Shown here piece by piece: positions 23,994-33,785 of a stretch of 64,000 nt of DNA. The position numbers and the translations under genes are program-made. Numbering within the stretch: position 1 is the first letter of the stretch; each line of letters begins with the position of its first letter. The stretch is taken from contig NC_055996.1 in NCBI RefSeq assembly GCF_018446385.1, positions 132,294,532-132,358,531 of the forward strand. The letters run 5' to 3'. The stretch comes from Zingiber officinale. Lineage: Eukaryota > Streptophyta > Magnoliopsida > Zingiberales > Zingiberaceae. The notes under the pieces are model-generated. The model ran no database searches, was not told the DNA's origin, and worked only from the letters and a program-made list of their open reading frames with translations.

Positions 23994-25035
23994 GAGAGTT
24001 CCTCTTCAAGTTCGGAGCAAGAAGAAGAAGCTTCTACCTCCGGAAGGGATGAAGGAGAGAGCGTTCATCCATTCTCAACCCTAGGTAACTCAAGCAATTT
24101 AAGTTCTAGTAAATTGCATATATTATGCTTTGAGTGTAGGGAATTTGGACATTACAAGAGTAAATGTCCAAAGAGGGTTAGGAAGACTCCACCGGCGCCA
24201 AAGATCAAGGAAGCCGGAGTCCCGATACGCAAGAGCAAGGAGCACGTGGTGTGCTTCCAATGCAAGCGAAGGGGATATTATCGGAGCCAATGTCCGAGGG
24301 GGAGGCAACCTCACAAGGACAAGAAGACGAGCACATCGATAGGGGGAGCTAAGGCAAACCCTAAGGTAATCTCTAAGGCACATTATTGCAATAATAATAA
24401 AGACACATGCTAGTAGCCTTATTGCTATTGTTAATAATGGTAAGCATGATAACATTAGAAATCGATACACATGCTTAGGTGCCAAACATGTGAGCCTAGA
24501 TAAGGATAACACTAGGAAAGCCAACCCTAGAATTAACCCATCTAAGGCTAAGGAAAACCTAGGTAGGAATCCCAAATCAACTAGACACATGCCTAGGAAT
24601 GCCTCAAAGAAAAATGACAAATCAAGTCTTGAGGTATTAAAGAAGGAAAATCAAGTCTTGAGGTCAAGACTTGACATGTTAGAAAAGACCCTTAAAAATT
24701 TAGAAAAATCAAATATAGGGTCTAAGGGGCAAAAACCAAAGCCCAAGGACATGAAAGGTTTGGGTCACAAACCTAAGTCCCAAGTGGTCAAGCCCACTTA
24801 TCACAATGTTCCATTAGATTATGGAACAAAATCTAGGGCAAGGAAGACCATCACCAAGGTCACAAGGGGAGTCACCCCTAGAGTTGATCTTGATGAGTCC
24901 CAAATGACCAAGGCTTCAAAGCCTAGGAGGGTCATTAGAAGGGTTGCTAGGGAAGTCATCCCTAGTGAATACTTAGTGAACCCAATGAGCTCCAATAGGT
25001 ATTGGGTTCCTAGGAGCGTGATTCCATCACGCTAG
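23994..25035 (+). pseudogene. Element 2 gag, C-terminal part
   Basis: Continues element 2 gag after element 3. A Ser/Glu-rich stretch leads into a CCHC knuckle (CFECREFGHYKSKC, 24123-24164). A second knuckle-like unit follows (CFQCKRRGYYRSQC, about 24261-24302), in which tyrosine replaces the metal-binding histidine. A stop falls at 24411-24413. A further open frame at 24490-25035 has a Leu/Lys/Glu heptad segment (LEVLKKENQVLRSRLDMLEK) that looks like a coiled coil, then a very basic tail, and it ends at 25035. No protease or pol follows. Confidence 0.8.
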
Positions 25036-26718
25036 ATTAGTTAGGGTGTGCCAACCTTACTTGAATAGGTAGTTAACCTAATCATGGCAAAAGGTGGCAC
25101 TTTAGGAATTTTCAAGGTGCAATCAAGCCTTGAAAATGAAATTGAAAATTATTTCTAAGGTGATTAGAATGTGCCAACCACATTTAAGGAATTTTCTAGA
25201 GTCAATCTAGTTGGCACATAGTGATCTAAAAGTCTTGAGGATATGATTTTAGGTCTATTACACTTAGGAATATAGAATTTATGGCAAAATGATCAAAATT
25301 ATCAAAAATGGCAACTAAGGCTAGAATTAGGTATTTTCTATACCTTTACATGTTATTTGCCATATATTGTTTGCCATATGCCATGTCATGACATCATATT
25401 TATTTTATGATCATTTAAAATGTCATGATAATACTTAGGTTAGTTTAAATGTCATGCTTTATTTAAGTTTCACACTTTATGCCATGACATCATGACATTG
25501 GCACATGTTTCATTTATGATATCATTATATGCCATGTCATCATCTCTTCTCTTGCATTTAGGATCAATTAAATTGACTTAAGGATAAACCACACAATTTG
25601 ATATGGAGATCAAGTTGTTGTTTTAGAAAATGCATGAGAACTTAGCCTAAGATAACCTAAACCCATATCTCACATCAAAATTGACTTGAATGTGTTTGAT
25701 ACACCTTAGATGTGTGTGAGATATTAGGATGATGAGTTAGGAACAAGGTGCATAGTTCTTGTACCTAGATGAGCCTAATTCAAAATTGGGGATCATAGGG
25801 AAAGCTTATGTACAAGTCATGTACATTTAGCCCAAAGATTGTGGTCCTAAATTAAATGGTTTAAAATCATTTCAAAATTGATTTGAAAAACCTTGATGAA
25901 GCTTTCCTAGTGATAGCATTCATCATTGAGCAAAGTGATACAAAGATGAGTTAACTTTGAGCTATTTCAAAGACTTTTGAACTTTGTATCAAGATTTGAA
26001 AATGAAACTTATTTTCATAAAAAACTATTTTTCCATGATAGTATATGTTATGAGGAATGTATCCTCAAAATTTCACAATTTTTGAAATTTTCTATAATTT
26101 TCTAGAGGTTTCTGAATTTCGTGGAGAGAAATCAGAACTTATCAGACCTTTATCAGGTTTGTGGACCGATCAGAAGGGTTTCTGATCGGTCCAGGGGAGC
26201 TTAGATCGGTCACTGTGACCGATCCAGAGGGAGCCTGATCGGTCTGGTGACCGATCAGGGCGTGCCAACTTGTTGAATTTCGACTGTTTGTCTGAAATTG
26301 CAGCTATGGAAGTGGTGTTTTAGAGTTTTAAAGGTTTGAAACTCTCCAAGACATTGTTGGTGCAATGGTCAAGGGGGAGTTGACCTTTAGGGGGAGTTTT
26401 ACCTATTAATCAAGGGGAGTTGACTTTTAGGGGGAGTTTTTACTCCTAAAGACTTGAGTGATATGGGATTATCACTAAGTTAATTGTTGGACCTTAGTAT
26501 CAAGGGGGAAATTAAGAGTTTCAATGAAAGGTATGAGACTTTCATTAGGAAAAAACTCTTGACCTTGATTCACTCTTTTTGATGTGTGTCAAAAAGGGGG
26601 AGAGTGTAGGTTTGAGGAGAATAGAGAATGTTCAGGGAAGAACATTGGAAAACCTAAGTTAGGTTATCGGGTTAACCTAACTTGATTATGGGTTTGATTA
26701 TGGGTTTTGTCAAACATC
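25036..26718 (+). other. Element 2 internal non-coding region
   Basis: AT-rich sequence without a coding frame of useful length. It holds many TGACATCATG-type short repeats (25380-25560), a GATCGGTC/GACCGATC cluster at 26160-26270 like the one in the LTRs, and repeats of GGGGGAGTTGACCTTTAGGG (26370-26440). In an autonomous Copia element, pol would lie here. Confidence 0.7.
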
Positions 26719-26732
26719 AAAAAGGGGGAGAT
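26719..26732 (+). other. Element 2 polypurine tract
   Basis: AAAAAGGGGGAGAT directly precedes the 3' LTR and is a strong plus-strand priming site. Confidence 0.8.
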
Positions 26733-28699
26733 TGTTGGTGCAACCTTAGGTCAAGGTTAACCTGGTTGACCAGACTCGAGTTGACTTGACTCGAGTTGTG
26801 TTTTGATGTTTGATGAGTTATGTTTGACAATGTTTGACGTGAACAGAAAAGTTGTATCTTGATGTTTTACAAGGATACAAGTTTGGGAGATTGTGGGTGC
26901 AACCCGTGGTCAAGGTTGACCTGGTTGACCCGAGGTGAGTTGACCTGACTCGGAAAAGTCCAAGCAGGGAGTTTGGCATGGTGAAAAGTCCAAGCAGGGA
27001 GCTTGGCACGGGAAAAGTCCAAGTATGGAGACTTGGCACGGAGAAGTCCAAGTATGGAAGCTTGGCACATGGGAAGTCGGAGAGGGCTCGGTAGCTCGTT
27101 CTCCGAACTGTAGTTGGAGAGGGCTCGGTAGCTCGTTCTTCGAACTGTGGTCAGAGAGGGCTCGGGAGCTCGTTCTTTGGACTGGATGGAAGTCGGAGAG
27201 GGCTCGGTAGCTCGTTCTCCGAACTGTGGTCAGGGAGGGCTCGGTAGCTCGTTCTCTGGACCGGATGTGGAAAGTCCTGGTGAGTGAAGCCAGGCAGACG
27301 GATAAGTCCTGGTGAGTGAAGCCAGGCAGTGGGAAAGTCCTGGTGAGTGAAGCCAGGCAGTTGTGAAAACCCTGGTGAGTGAAGCTAGGTGAAAGTCCTG
27401 GTGAGTGAAGCCAGGCAGTGTGAAAGTCCTGGTGAGTGAAGCCAGGCAGTTGGAAAGTCCTGGTGAGTGAAGCCGGGCAGATTGGAAATCCTGGTGAGTG
27501 AAGCCAAGTGAAAACCCTAGTGAGTAAAGCTAGGTGAAAGTCCTGGTGAGTGAAGCCGGGCAAGGGAAAATCCAGATGGATCAAGGGTGATCGGACATCT
27601 GGTGTTGAGAAGGTCAAGTAGGTCAAGGGAGTGACCGGATACTTGACACGAAGAGAAAAGTCCAAGTGGGTCAAAGGGATTGACCGGACACTTGGTGGGG
27701 AGTCTTAGCAGGTCAAGGGAGTGACCGGATGCTAAGCATGATGTACCAACAGGTCAAGGTTGACCGGATGTTGGTTTGGAAGGTTTGGGACTTGGTTTGG
27801 GCAAAAACCAAGCTCTGGATCGATCAGTGGATCGATCCAGTGATACACTGGGTATCTGGATCGGTCTGGTGACCGATCAGTAACCAAACAGTAGCCTACT
27901 GAGTGTTATCTGATCGGTCTGCAGACCGATCAGGAAACAACGATCAGAAGGCAAGAAGTTCGGGAGAAAAGGAAGGGACATGCATGCTGATCGGTCCCTG
28001 GACCGATCAGAGGAAGCTCTGATCGGTCCCCAGGACCGATCAGGGTCTTCCTGGACCGATCAGGAGATGTTCTGATCGGTCCAGCCCTAGCCGTTGGCTC
28101 ACAATGGCTAGTCTTCTGTCTTCTATTCTTCGCAGGTACAGTGTAGATTGAGTGCAGGTTATAAAAAGAGTTCGAGGGCTTCTACAGTGGTCTCTCTAGC
28201 TTCTCTTCTTCTTCCTACTCCTGACTGTGATTGAGCTTTGCTGAGCTCCGAAGCTTCGTGTGAGCTTCTTCGACTGAGTTGCTTGTTGGCATTCGTCCGT
28301 GAAGTTGGTGCTTCATCCGGGACTTCAGTCGACGAGAAGGCAAGCGAGTATTCGTACATTCATTGTGTATTTTGTTCTTGCTCTTCTTTGTATTTCCATA
28401 TTGCTGTTGCAAGCTATTGTGGCGAGGTTTCTCCACCCACAAGGAGTATTTATTAGCCGGTTTTCCGGGGACTCATCCACCGACGGATTGATAGGCTTCG
28501 TCCACCTTACAGACACGCCGAGGAGTAGGAGTTTCATCTCCGAACCTCGTTACATCGACGAGTTTGAGATTTGCTATTCTCCGCTTTCGTTTCTATTCGT
28601 TTTATTTCCGCTGCGCTAACTTGATTAGTAGAAAGAAACGAACGATTTGGGGCGGCTATTCACACCCCCCCTCTCTAGCCGCGACCATCGATCCTAACA
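26733..28699 (+). repeat. Element 2 3' LTR (1967 bp)
   Basis: Partner of 11762-13671. The third array has about ten units here (27268-27566) against nine in the 5' LTR. The hairpin-like motifs at 27812-28085 read CTGATCGGTC…GACCGATCAG, whereas the 5' LTR has mostly TCGATCGGTC…GACCGATCGA. A minus-strand open frame across 26910-27674 is a by-product of the arrays. Confidence 0.92.
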
Positions 28700-28704
28700 A
28701 AAGT
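28700..28704. other. Right target-site duplication of element 2 (AAAGT)
   Basis: Matches 11757-11761. Removing element 2 and one AAAGT restores the uninterrupted sequence seen in the 5' LTR of element 1 near 4331-4340. Confidence 0.92.
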
Positions 28705-30190
28705 ATCATGGATCGTTATATGAGTGTCATATACTTTCTCATGTGGCTATTAGTATGACTATTAGTTCTTGGATCTGAAGTCACCATGGATCCCTATATA
28801 AGGAGTTATGTACTTTGGTTTCGTCAAACGTCACCCGTAACTGGGTGGACTATAAAGGCGATTACTGGATATATAACGAATTATGTAGAGGGATATGAGT
28901 GATGTAGATGGGATCTATCCCTCCCATATGACGGGAGCGACATCGGTATTCTTGATAGAGTGGGACCACTAAGTGCATGGCCATGCCCAAATGAGTCAAC
29001 ATTAGATGTTGAACTCATTTGATCGAGTGAGTCTACTTGGAGTTCAAGATTTAGATTGATTAGAGGATGACACGGTCTATGCCTCATATTGATCAATCTA
29101 GATGTCTAGGATAAAAGGACAATGTCACATATTGTGAGGAGTCACAATTAGTAGTCACAAGATGATGTCGGATCTCGACATTCTTGTAACTTGGGTAGTA
29201 ATGATGTGTTGCTAGATACCGCTCATTACTTATGCTCCTAAATGGGTTTAGGGCATTGCCAACGTTACAAGAACCTATAGGGTCACACACTTAGGACAAT
29301 TAGATGGAGATTAGGTTCATATGATGAACCAAGAGCATTAGATTCATTTGATGAATCAAATTGGATTAAGAGTAATCCTAATTGGGCTAACTTGAGTTCG
29401 ACTCAAGTTGATTCATGTGTTCAATGAGTCTAATTTAGATTTTGACTCATTGAATCAATTTAATTAAATGAATTAGATTCATTATATTAAGTTGGCTTGA
29501 ATCAAATGGTTAGATTAGATCAACCATGGAAGAGATTGGGTCAAGTTTGACTTGACTTAAGAAGGAAGACCAAAGGTTAATTTTGACTTGACCTTTTGCC
29601 ACCTCATTGGTGAGTTGGCATTAGGTGGACCAATGATGATACTCCACATCATCATGGGTGCCACCTCATGGAAGTTACAAAGCCATTCTCTTTAATGGTT
29701 TCATATTAATTGCAATTAATGCAATTAATTTGGGAGTTTTTCACCATTGAGCTTGGCCGGCCACTTTGTGTTTGATTGTGATTTCAATTTTCATTCAAGT
29801 GGTGTATCTTCTTCTTCCTCCTCTTGAAGCTCTTCCTCTCCCTCTCCTCCTTGCCTTGGCCGAATCTTACCAAGGTGCTAGCACACCTTTGCGTAAGGTT
29901 TTCTCCACCTACTGTCCGTGTGGATACTTCTAGAGGACCGACGCTTGACGGTCTAGAGATCCGACAACTCCTTGGACGAGCGGGAACGCGAAAGGCACGC
30001 AACAAGGGTAAAGTTCTTAACATGTAGATCTAGGAGTAGATCCAAAAGGGTTTTTCAAACTCGTACTCGTATTTATCGTTCGGTTTTCCTTGCACGGATC
30101 CGTTGACCTTGGGTGATTCAGGGTTTTCGCGACGCGAAAAGCGGTTTCCGCGACGCGAAAAGCAGTTTTCGCGGCCCGAAAAACCCAACA
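28705..30190 (+). repeat. Element 1 3' LTR, second part
   Basis: Continues the element 1 3' LTR after element 2 and ends GAAAAACCCAACA followed by GTTCG. It matches 4341-5804 of the 5' LTR. Confidence 0.92.
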
Positions 30191-30590
30191 GTTCGGCCGA
30201 GCATATATGAGCACATGGGTGCTCGCTCGGCTTGCAATCGGCCAGTAATATACTAAGAATCACATATAAAGCAAAATACATATACGCTCGGGCTGACTTT
30301 GCCTGACCGAGCATATATGAGCACGTGGGTGCTCGCTCGGCCTGCGGTTGGCCAATACTATGCTGAGAATTATACATAATATTAAATGCTTTTTTTATTC
30401 GGGCGGGCTTTGCCCTGCTAAGCATATATGAGCACGTGGGTGCTTGCTCAGCCTGCGGTGGGCCGATACTATGTTGATAATTATACATAAGACTAAATGT
30501 CTTTATTCTCGGGCGAGCTTTGCCCGACTGAGCATATATGAGTACATAGGTACTCACTCGGTCTTTATTCGACCGGCTATATGTCTTTCT
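30191..30590. repeat. 110-bp tandem array, right part, about 3.5 copies
   Basis: Units start GCATATATGAGCAC at 30201, 30311, 30422 and 30532 (period 110-111). They share TGGGTGCTCGCTCGGCCTGC and GGGCGGGCTTTGCC. This continues the array at 3820-3953. The first five bases are the element 1 target duplication. Confidence 0.85.
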
Positions 30591-30638
30591 TATCTTTCTT
30601 AACCTAGACGTCTCCTTCACTCACCAGGCCAACTATCA
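30196..30638 (-). repeat. Gypsy relic B LTR, outer part
   Basis: Continuation of the LTR interrupted at 3953. The outer edge is placed at …CCAACTATCA (30638), which mirrors the TGATCC edge at 3016. This edge is an inference from TG…CA ends only. Confidence 0.4.
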
Positions 30639-30929
30639 TAACCTATATCATTACCTTTATTAATTAATGAAATATGATACAAAAGGAAATCTTTTACCAT
30701 CATCTCATAATTGGTACTAAGTCTAATAATAATATTTTTTCCCTTTATTTTCAACTCAAGTGATCTTTTTAAAAAATATATATCGAGTAGGAATTCATGA
30801 GATTTGAGTTTATTATCCGATCAACAATAGTCACAAGTGCATTACCAACACTTTTCTTTGAGAATGCATATTTCTTGTGCATTATAATGATACAGACATG
30901 AATAGAAGCCTCGATAGGTCCACCCTTTC
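30639..30929. other. AT-rich host sequence, nothing recognised
   Basis: No gene, RNA or repeat that I can support. It lies between the relic B LTR edge and the methyltransferase-like fragment. Confidence 0.4.
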
Positions 30930-31064
30930 ATGCGTAATGTAATGCTAAAACATGTTAGCACAAGTGCATTACCAACAACCAGACACCTATGGCTCCAAAG
31001 CTTTCTTTGCTTGATGTGTTATATTCTTCTGATTCGATCTTTTGTATTTAAATTCCTACCTATG

Positions 31065-31244
31065 GAAAATGATGGTCTTTTAGTCTACAGTTTGACACAT
31101 GGGGCTTCGAGCAACTACCTCTTTCTGTCTGAAGGCGAACTTGAAGATCTTTGTAGAACATGTGCATGGCTTGGTTGGTTTTACATGCGTGAGAAATGGA
31201 CCTTTCGTCATGATATCTGCAAGACTGCAACTAAACCCAATTAA
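31065..31244 (+). pseudogene. Possible methyltransferase 3' exon fragment
   Basis: A short open stretch includes SSNYLFLSEGELEDLCRTC. After a frame change it reads as a Gly-Leu-Val-Gly-Phe-Thr-Cys type sequence ending near ISATKP. This resembles, from memory, the C-terminus of plastid SAM-dependent methyltransferases of the At1g78140/At2g41040 kind. At least two frameshifts separate the pieces and no upstream catalytic domain is present, so it would be a non-functional exon fragment. The match is from recall only. It could also be a chance open frame. Confidence 0.4.
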
Positions 31245-31354
31245 TCATCAAACTCTGAATTGATGGCAGCCTAATCCTGAGTTAGGTTTCTCAGGATGTT
31301 ATAATCGTTCGATCAACTTCTTGTCCATGGTCACTGAAAAGCTGCGGGCCTTGA

Positions 31355-31556
31355 ACAAGGAAATGGCAATGAATACGTACGCGTAGTTATTTACAACTAC
31401 CCGGAAGCTTTAACTCACCTTCACCATTAGATATCTTTTGTTACCATCCGGAAGCTTTCGCTCGCCCCACCGCAAAGTTTTACAGTGCCAGCCCATGTGC
31501 CATTGTCGTTGAACCCAGAAAACTAGCTCGCGATCTAATCCAACGATCACCGAGAC
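31355..31556 (+). pseudogene. Relic duplicate of UGT 5' region
   Basis: This segment and 31940-32160 share a collinear string of motifs: ATGGCAATGAATACGTAC, GTAGTTA, GAAGCTTT, a GCTCG, CATTGTCGTTGAA versus ATTGTTGTCGAA, AGCTCGCGATC, and ACGATCACCGAGACG versus ACGATGACCGAGCCG. The start codon of the functional UGT (ATG) is ATC here, and the coding sequence does not continue. It is the stump of an ancient tandem duplicate of the UGT promoter and first codons. Confidence 0.7.
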
Positions 31557-31754
31557 GCTGAGTAAAAGTAATGTGGATAATATTTTATCGAGTTTAATTT
31601 ACTCGGCGAGGTGTGTCATTTCAAACCCATGTGGCCTCGGCACAGGTTCAATAATTGTTTTTTTTACTTGTATCGAGTATTCAAATTAATTTTAAAATGA
31701 TCAATCTAATTTTGTAAAAAATAAATATCAACTAGGAAGTGCTCAGGGAAGTCG

Positions 31755-31762
31755 TATATAAG
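31755..31762 (+). promoter_or_regulatory. Candidate distal TATA box
   Basis: TATATAAG lies 394 bases before the UGT start codon. If used, the transcript would carry several upstream ATGs (for example 31808 and 32090), which makes it less likely to be the main start than the site at 32080. Confidence 0.3.
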
Positions 31763-32079
31763 ACAGCCAATATTCTTAAGCTAAAAAAATCTTCTGTGAT
31801 ACGTTCATGGAAGCCCTTTAAGATCATCTAACTTGAAGATTAGTACGGAGGATATCTATTATAAAAGAAAAACAAGATTTTCTGAAAGTAATATTATATT
31901 TTAGGTGAAATCCAACACCATTGGATTCCGGATCTAAATACAAGAAAATGGCAATGAATACGTACCGGTAGTTAGGTACAACAACCTACTGTACCCGAGA
32001 GTTTCTTCGACTCACCAATGCCGTTAGATCTCCTTTGTGACCATCAGGAAGCTTTAATTCGCTCGTCCAAGAGCATTGT

Positions 32080-32086
32080 TTTATAG
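32080..32086 (+). promoter_or_regulatory. Candidate proximal TATA box of UGT
   Basis: TTTATAG lies about 69 bases before the start codon. Initiation about 30 bases downstream would avoid the out-of-frame ATG at 32090 and give a short leader. The upstream relic duplicate has a degenerate counterpart (TTTTACAG). Confidence 0.35.
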
Positions 32087-32148
32087 TGCATGCTATTGTT
32101 GTCGAAGTCCTTCCACCAAACAAGCTCGCGATCGCCGATCATACAACG

Positions 32149-33561
32149 ATGACCGAGCCGCAGCCGTACGCCGACTATCGGCGAACTCCCCATATCGTCT
32201 TCCTCGCAAGCTCCGGGATGGGTCACCTCAACCCCTTCCTGCGCCTCGCGGCCCAGCTCTCCGCCCGCGACTGCCGCGTCTCCCTCTTGACCACCCATCC
32301 CACGGTCTCCGCCGCGGAGGAACGCCACGTCGACGCTTTCTTCGCCGCGTTCCCCGGCGTCCGCCGCCTCGACATCCACGTCCCACTGCTCGACCCATCC
32401 GAGCTCAACTGCGCCGACCCCTTCTTCCTCCGCTTCGAATCCATCCGCCGTTCGGCCCACCTGCTCCCGCGCGTTCTCGCCGACGCCTCGCCGCCAGTTT
32501 CCGCCGCAATCGTCGACATCTCGGTGGCGTCCTCCTACCTCCCCGCGGTCGCGGAAATGGGAATCCCCAGCTACATCCTATTCATTTCCTGCGCCGCGAT
32601 GCTCGCGCTCTGCGCTTACTTTCCCACCTACCTCGCCACGAAGAACACTTCCGGCGTCGGCGACATCGATATCCCCGGGGTGTGGACGGTGCCGAAATCC
32701 AGCGTCCCCGTGGTGCTGCACGACCAAAACCAGCTCTTCGCGAAGCAATTCCTCGAGAACGGGCAAGCGCTCCCCAAAGCCAACGGCATTTTAGTGAACA
32801 CCTTGCATGCGTGGGAGCCCGAAGCGCTCGCGGCGCTCAATGAGGGGAAAGTGACCCCCGATATGCCCCCGGTGTTGGCGATCGGGCCGCTCCTACCGGT
32901 ACCGGCGATGAGCGTGGAAGGGGAGTCCGTCTCGGCGCCGTTCGCTTGGCTGGATCGGCAGCCGGACAGATCGGTGGTGTACGTGGGCTTTGGGAACCGG
33001 ACGGGGATGCAGGCGGAGCAAATAAGGGAGTTAGGGATCGGGTTGGAGAGGAGCGGGTTGAGATTCCTGTGGGTGGTGAAGAGCAAGGTGGTGGATCGGG
33101 CGGAAGTGGAGGTGGGATTGGAGGAGCTACTGGGGGAGGAATACCTGGCTAAGATCAAGGACAGGGGGATGGTGGTGAAGGATTGGGTAGAGCAGGCGGA
33201 GATCCTGCGGCACCGGGCGGTGGGAGGCTTCTTGAGCCACTGCGGCTGGAACTCAGTGGTTGAGGCGGCACTGTACGGAGTGAGGATCCTGGGGTGGCCG
33301 ATGGGCGGCGACCAGAGGGTGAGCGCAGAGGCGTTGGCGCGGGGCGGATTGGGGATTTGGGTGGAAGGGTGGAGCTGGCAGGCAGAAGAGGAGGCAGAAA
33401 AGAAGCTAGTAAAGGGGGAAGAGATCAGCGAGCGGTTGAAGGATCTGATGGCCGTGGAGGGGCTGAGGGCGTCGGCCACGACGATGGCAGCCGCGGCGGC
33501 AGACGTCGGAGGAACCTCCTACCAAGTGCTAACGCACTTCATCGAGAGCTTAACGCTTTGA
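32149..33561 (+). CDS. UGT708-type C-glucosyltransferase
   Basis: An intact, intronless 470-residue family-1 UDP-glycosyltransferase. It closely resembles rice CGT (UDP-glucose:2-hydroxyflavanone C-glucosyltransferase). Enzymes of this type attach glucose through a C-C bond to the flavonoid A ring in the cytosol, on the way to C-glycosylflavones. Seen in the sequence: catalytic His26 in SSGMGHLNPF, DPFFLRFE at 90-97, Asp123-Ile124 in the acceptor site (the Asp-Ile order of rice CGT rather than the Ile-Asp of O-glucosyltransferases), and a 44-residue PSPG box at 346-389 (Trp346, HCGWNS 364-369, Glu372, Gln389). Unusual points are GVR where most have GVP (residue 379), and FGN where most have FGS or FGT. 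ATG 32149 is the first in-frame ATG and gives the usual N-terminal length. The CDS is GC-rich like many monocot genes. UGT relics flank it on both sides. The glucose donor and flavonoid acceptor are inferred from the family. Confidence 0.88.
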   Translation: MTEPQPYADYRRTPHIVFLASSGMGHLNPFLRLAAQLSARDCRVSLLTTHPTVSAAEERHVDAFFAAFPGVRRLDIHVPLLDPSELNCADPFFLRFESIRRSAHLLPRVLADASPPVSAAIVDISVASSYLPAVAEMGIPSYILFISCAAMLALCAYFPTYLATKNTSGVGDIDIPGVWTVPKSSVPVVLHDQNQLFAKQFLENGQALPKANGILVNTLHAWEPEALAALNEGKVTPDMPPVLAIGPLLPVPAMSVEGESVSAPFAWLDRQPDRSVVYVGFGNRTGMQAEQIRELGIGLERSGLRFLWVVKSKVVDRAEVEVGLEELLGEEYLAKIKDRGMVVKDWVEQAEILRHRAVGGFLSHCGWNSVVEAALYGVRILGWPMGGDQRVSAEALARGGLGIWVEGWSWQAEEEAEKKLVKGEEISERLKDLMAVEGLRASATTMAAAAADVGGTSYQVLTHFIESLTL

Positions 33562-33785
33562 TTGTGTCACGCGATCCACGAGAAGAGACTGAGAGTGCTT
33601 GTATTAATTAAATAAGTCAACAACGACGGTACGGTAGAATAGATCGTTATGTTGAAGTTATTTTAGCATCTGTTTTCATTGGGCATGTTATGTTAGGTTT
33701 TCCGCATATCATCAATAAAAAGTGGGATTATTTTCCACTACTTAAATTTATTTTTGTTCGTTCTTCAATTTAATTATTGCTATCA
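33562..33785. other. UGT 3' flank
   Basis: AT-rich sequence with AATAAA-like motifs (AATAAAAAG near 33713) that could serve polyadenylation. A 17-base string GGATTATTTTCCACTAC at 33725 is repeated inside the UGT fragment downstream. Confidence 0.5.

Larger units (their letters stand above)
11762..28699 (+). mobile_element. Element 2: gag-only non-autonomous LTR retrotransposon
   Basis: Bounded by AAAGT at 11757-11761 and 28700-28704. It has long LTRs (1910 and 1967 bp) rich in tandem repeats, an initiator-Met primer site, a gag-type reading frame and a strong polypurine tract (AAAAAGGGGGAGA). No protease, integrase, RT or RNase H is visible once element 3 (14173-23993) is removed. The internal region then reads gag, coiled coil, about 1.7 kb of AT-rich non-coding DNA, and PPT. 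This fits the TR-GAG/LARD class of gag-bearing elements that depend on a partner for pol. Confidence 0.88.
3954..30190 (+). mobile_element. Copia retrotransposon element 1 (outer shell of nest)
   Basis: Bounded by a perfect 5-bp duplication (GTTCG). Order: 5' LTR 3954-5804, initiator-Met primer site, long leader, gag 7471, protease, integrase, RT, RNase H, polypurine tract, then a 3' LTR split by element 2 (11379-11761 and 28705-30190). The gag domain, CCHC knuckle and integrase-before-RT order mark it as Copia, of the Tork/Angela kind by gag appearance. Stops and frameshifts inactivate it. It lies inside the 110-bp array of the relic B LTR. Confidence 0.92.

Noticed and set aside
24123..24620. 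165-codon minus-strand frame
   Set aside because: It is antisense to the zinc-knuckle part of element 2 gag, whose CCHC motif is clear on the plus strand.
26910..27674. 254-residue minus-strand open frame
   Set aside because: It is a reading through the tandem arrays of the element 2 LTR (repeated LPGFTHQDF-type units). The 5' LTR has only short versions of it. It is a product of repeat periodicity and not a gene.
32086..32148. Extension of the UGT by 21 residues at its N-terminus
   Set aside because: The extension would start at GTG. The first in-frame ATG is 32149, which also fits the family's N-terminal length.
32628..33479. 283-residue antisense frame over the UGT
   Set aside because: It is a shadow frame caused by the high GC of the UGT CDS. 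It has no recognisable domain, and all conserved residues lie on the plus strand.
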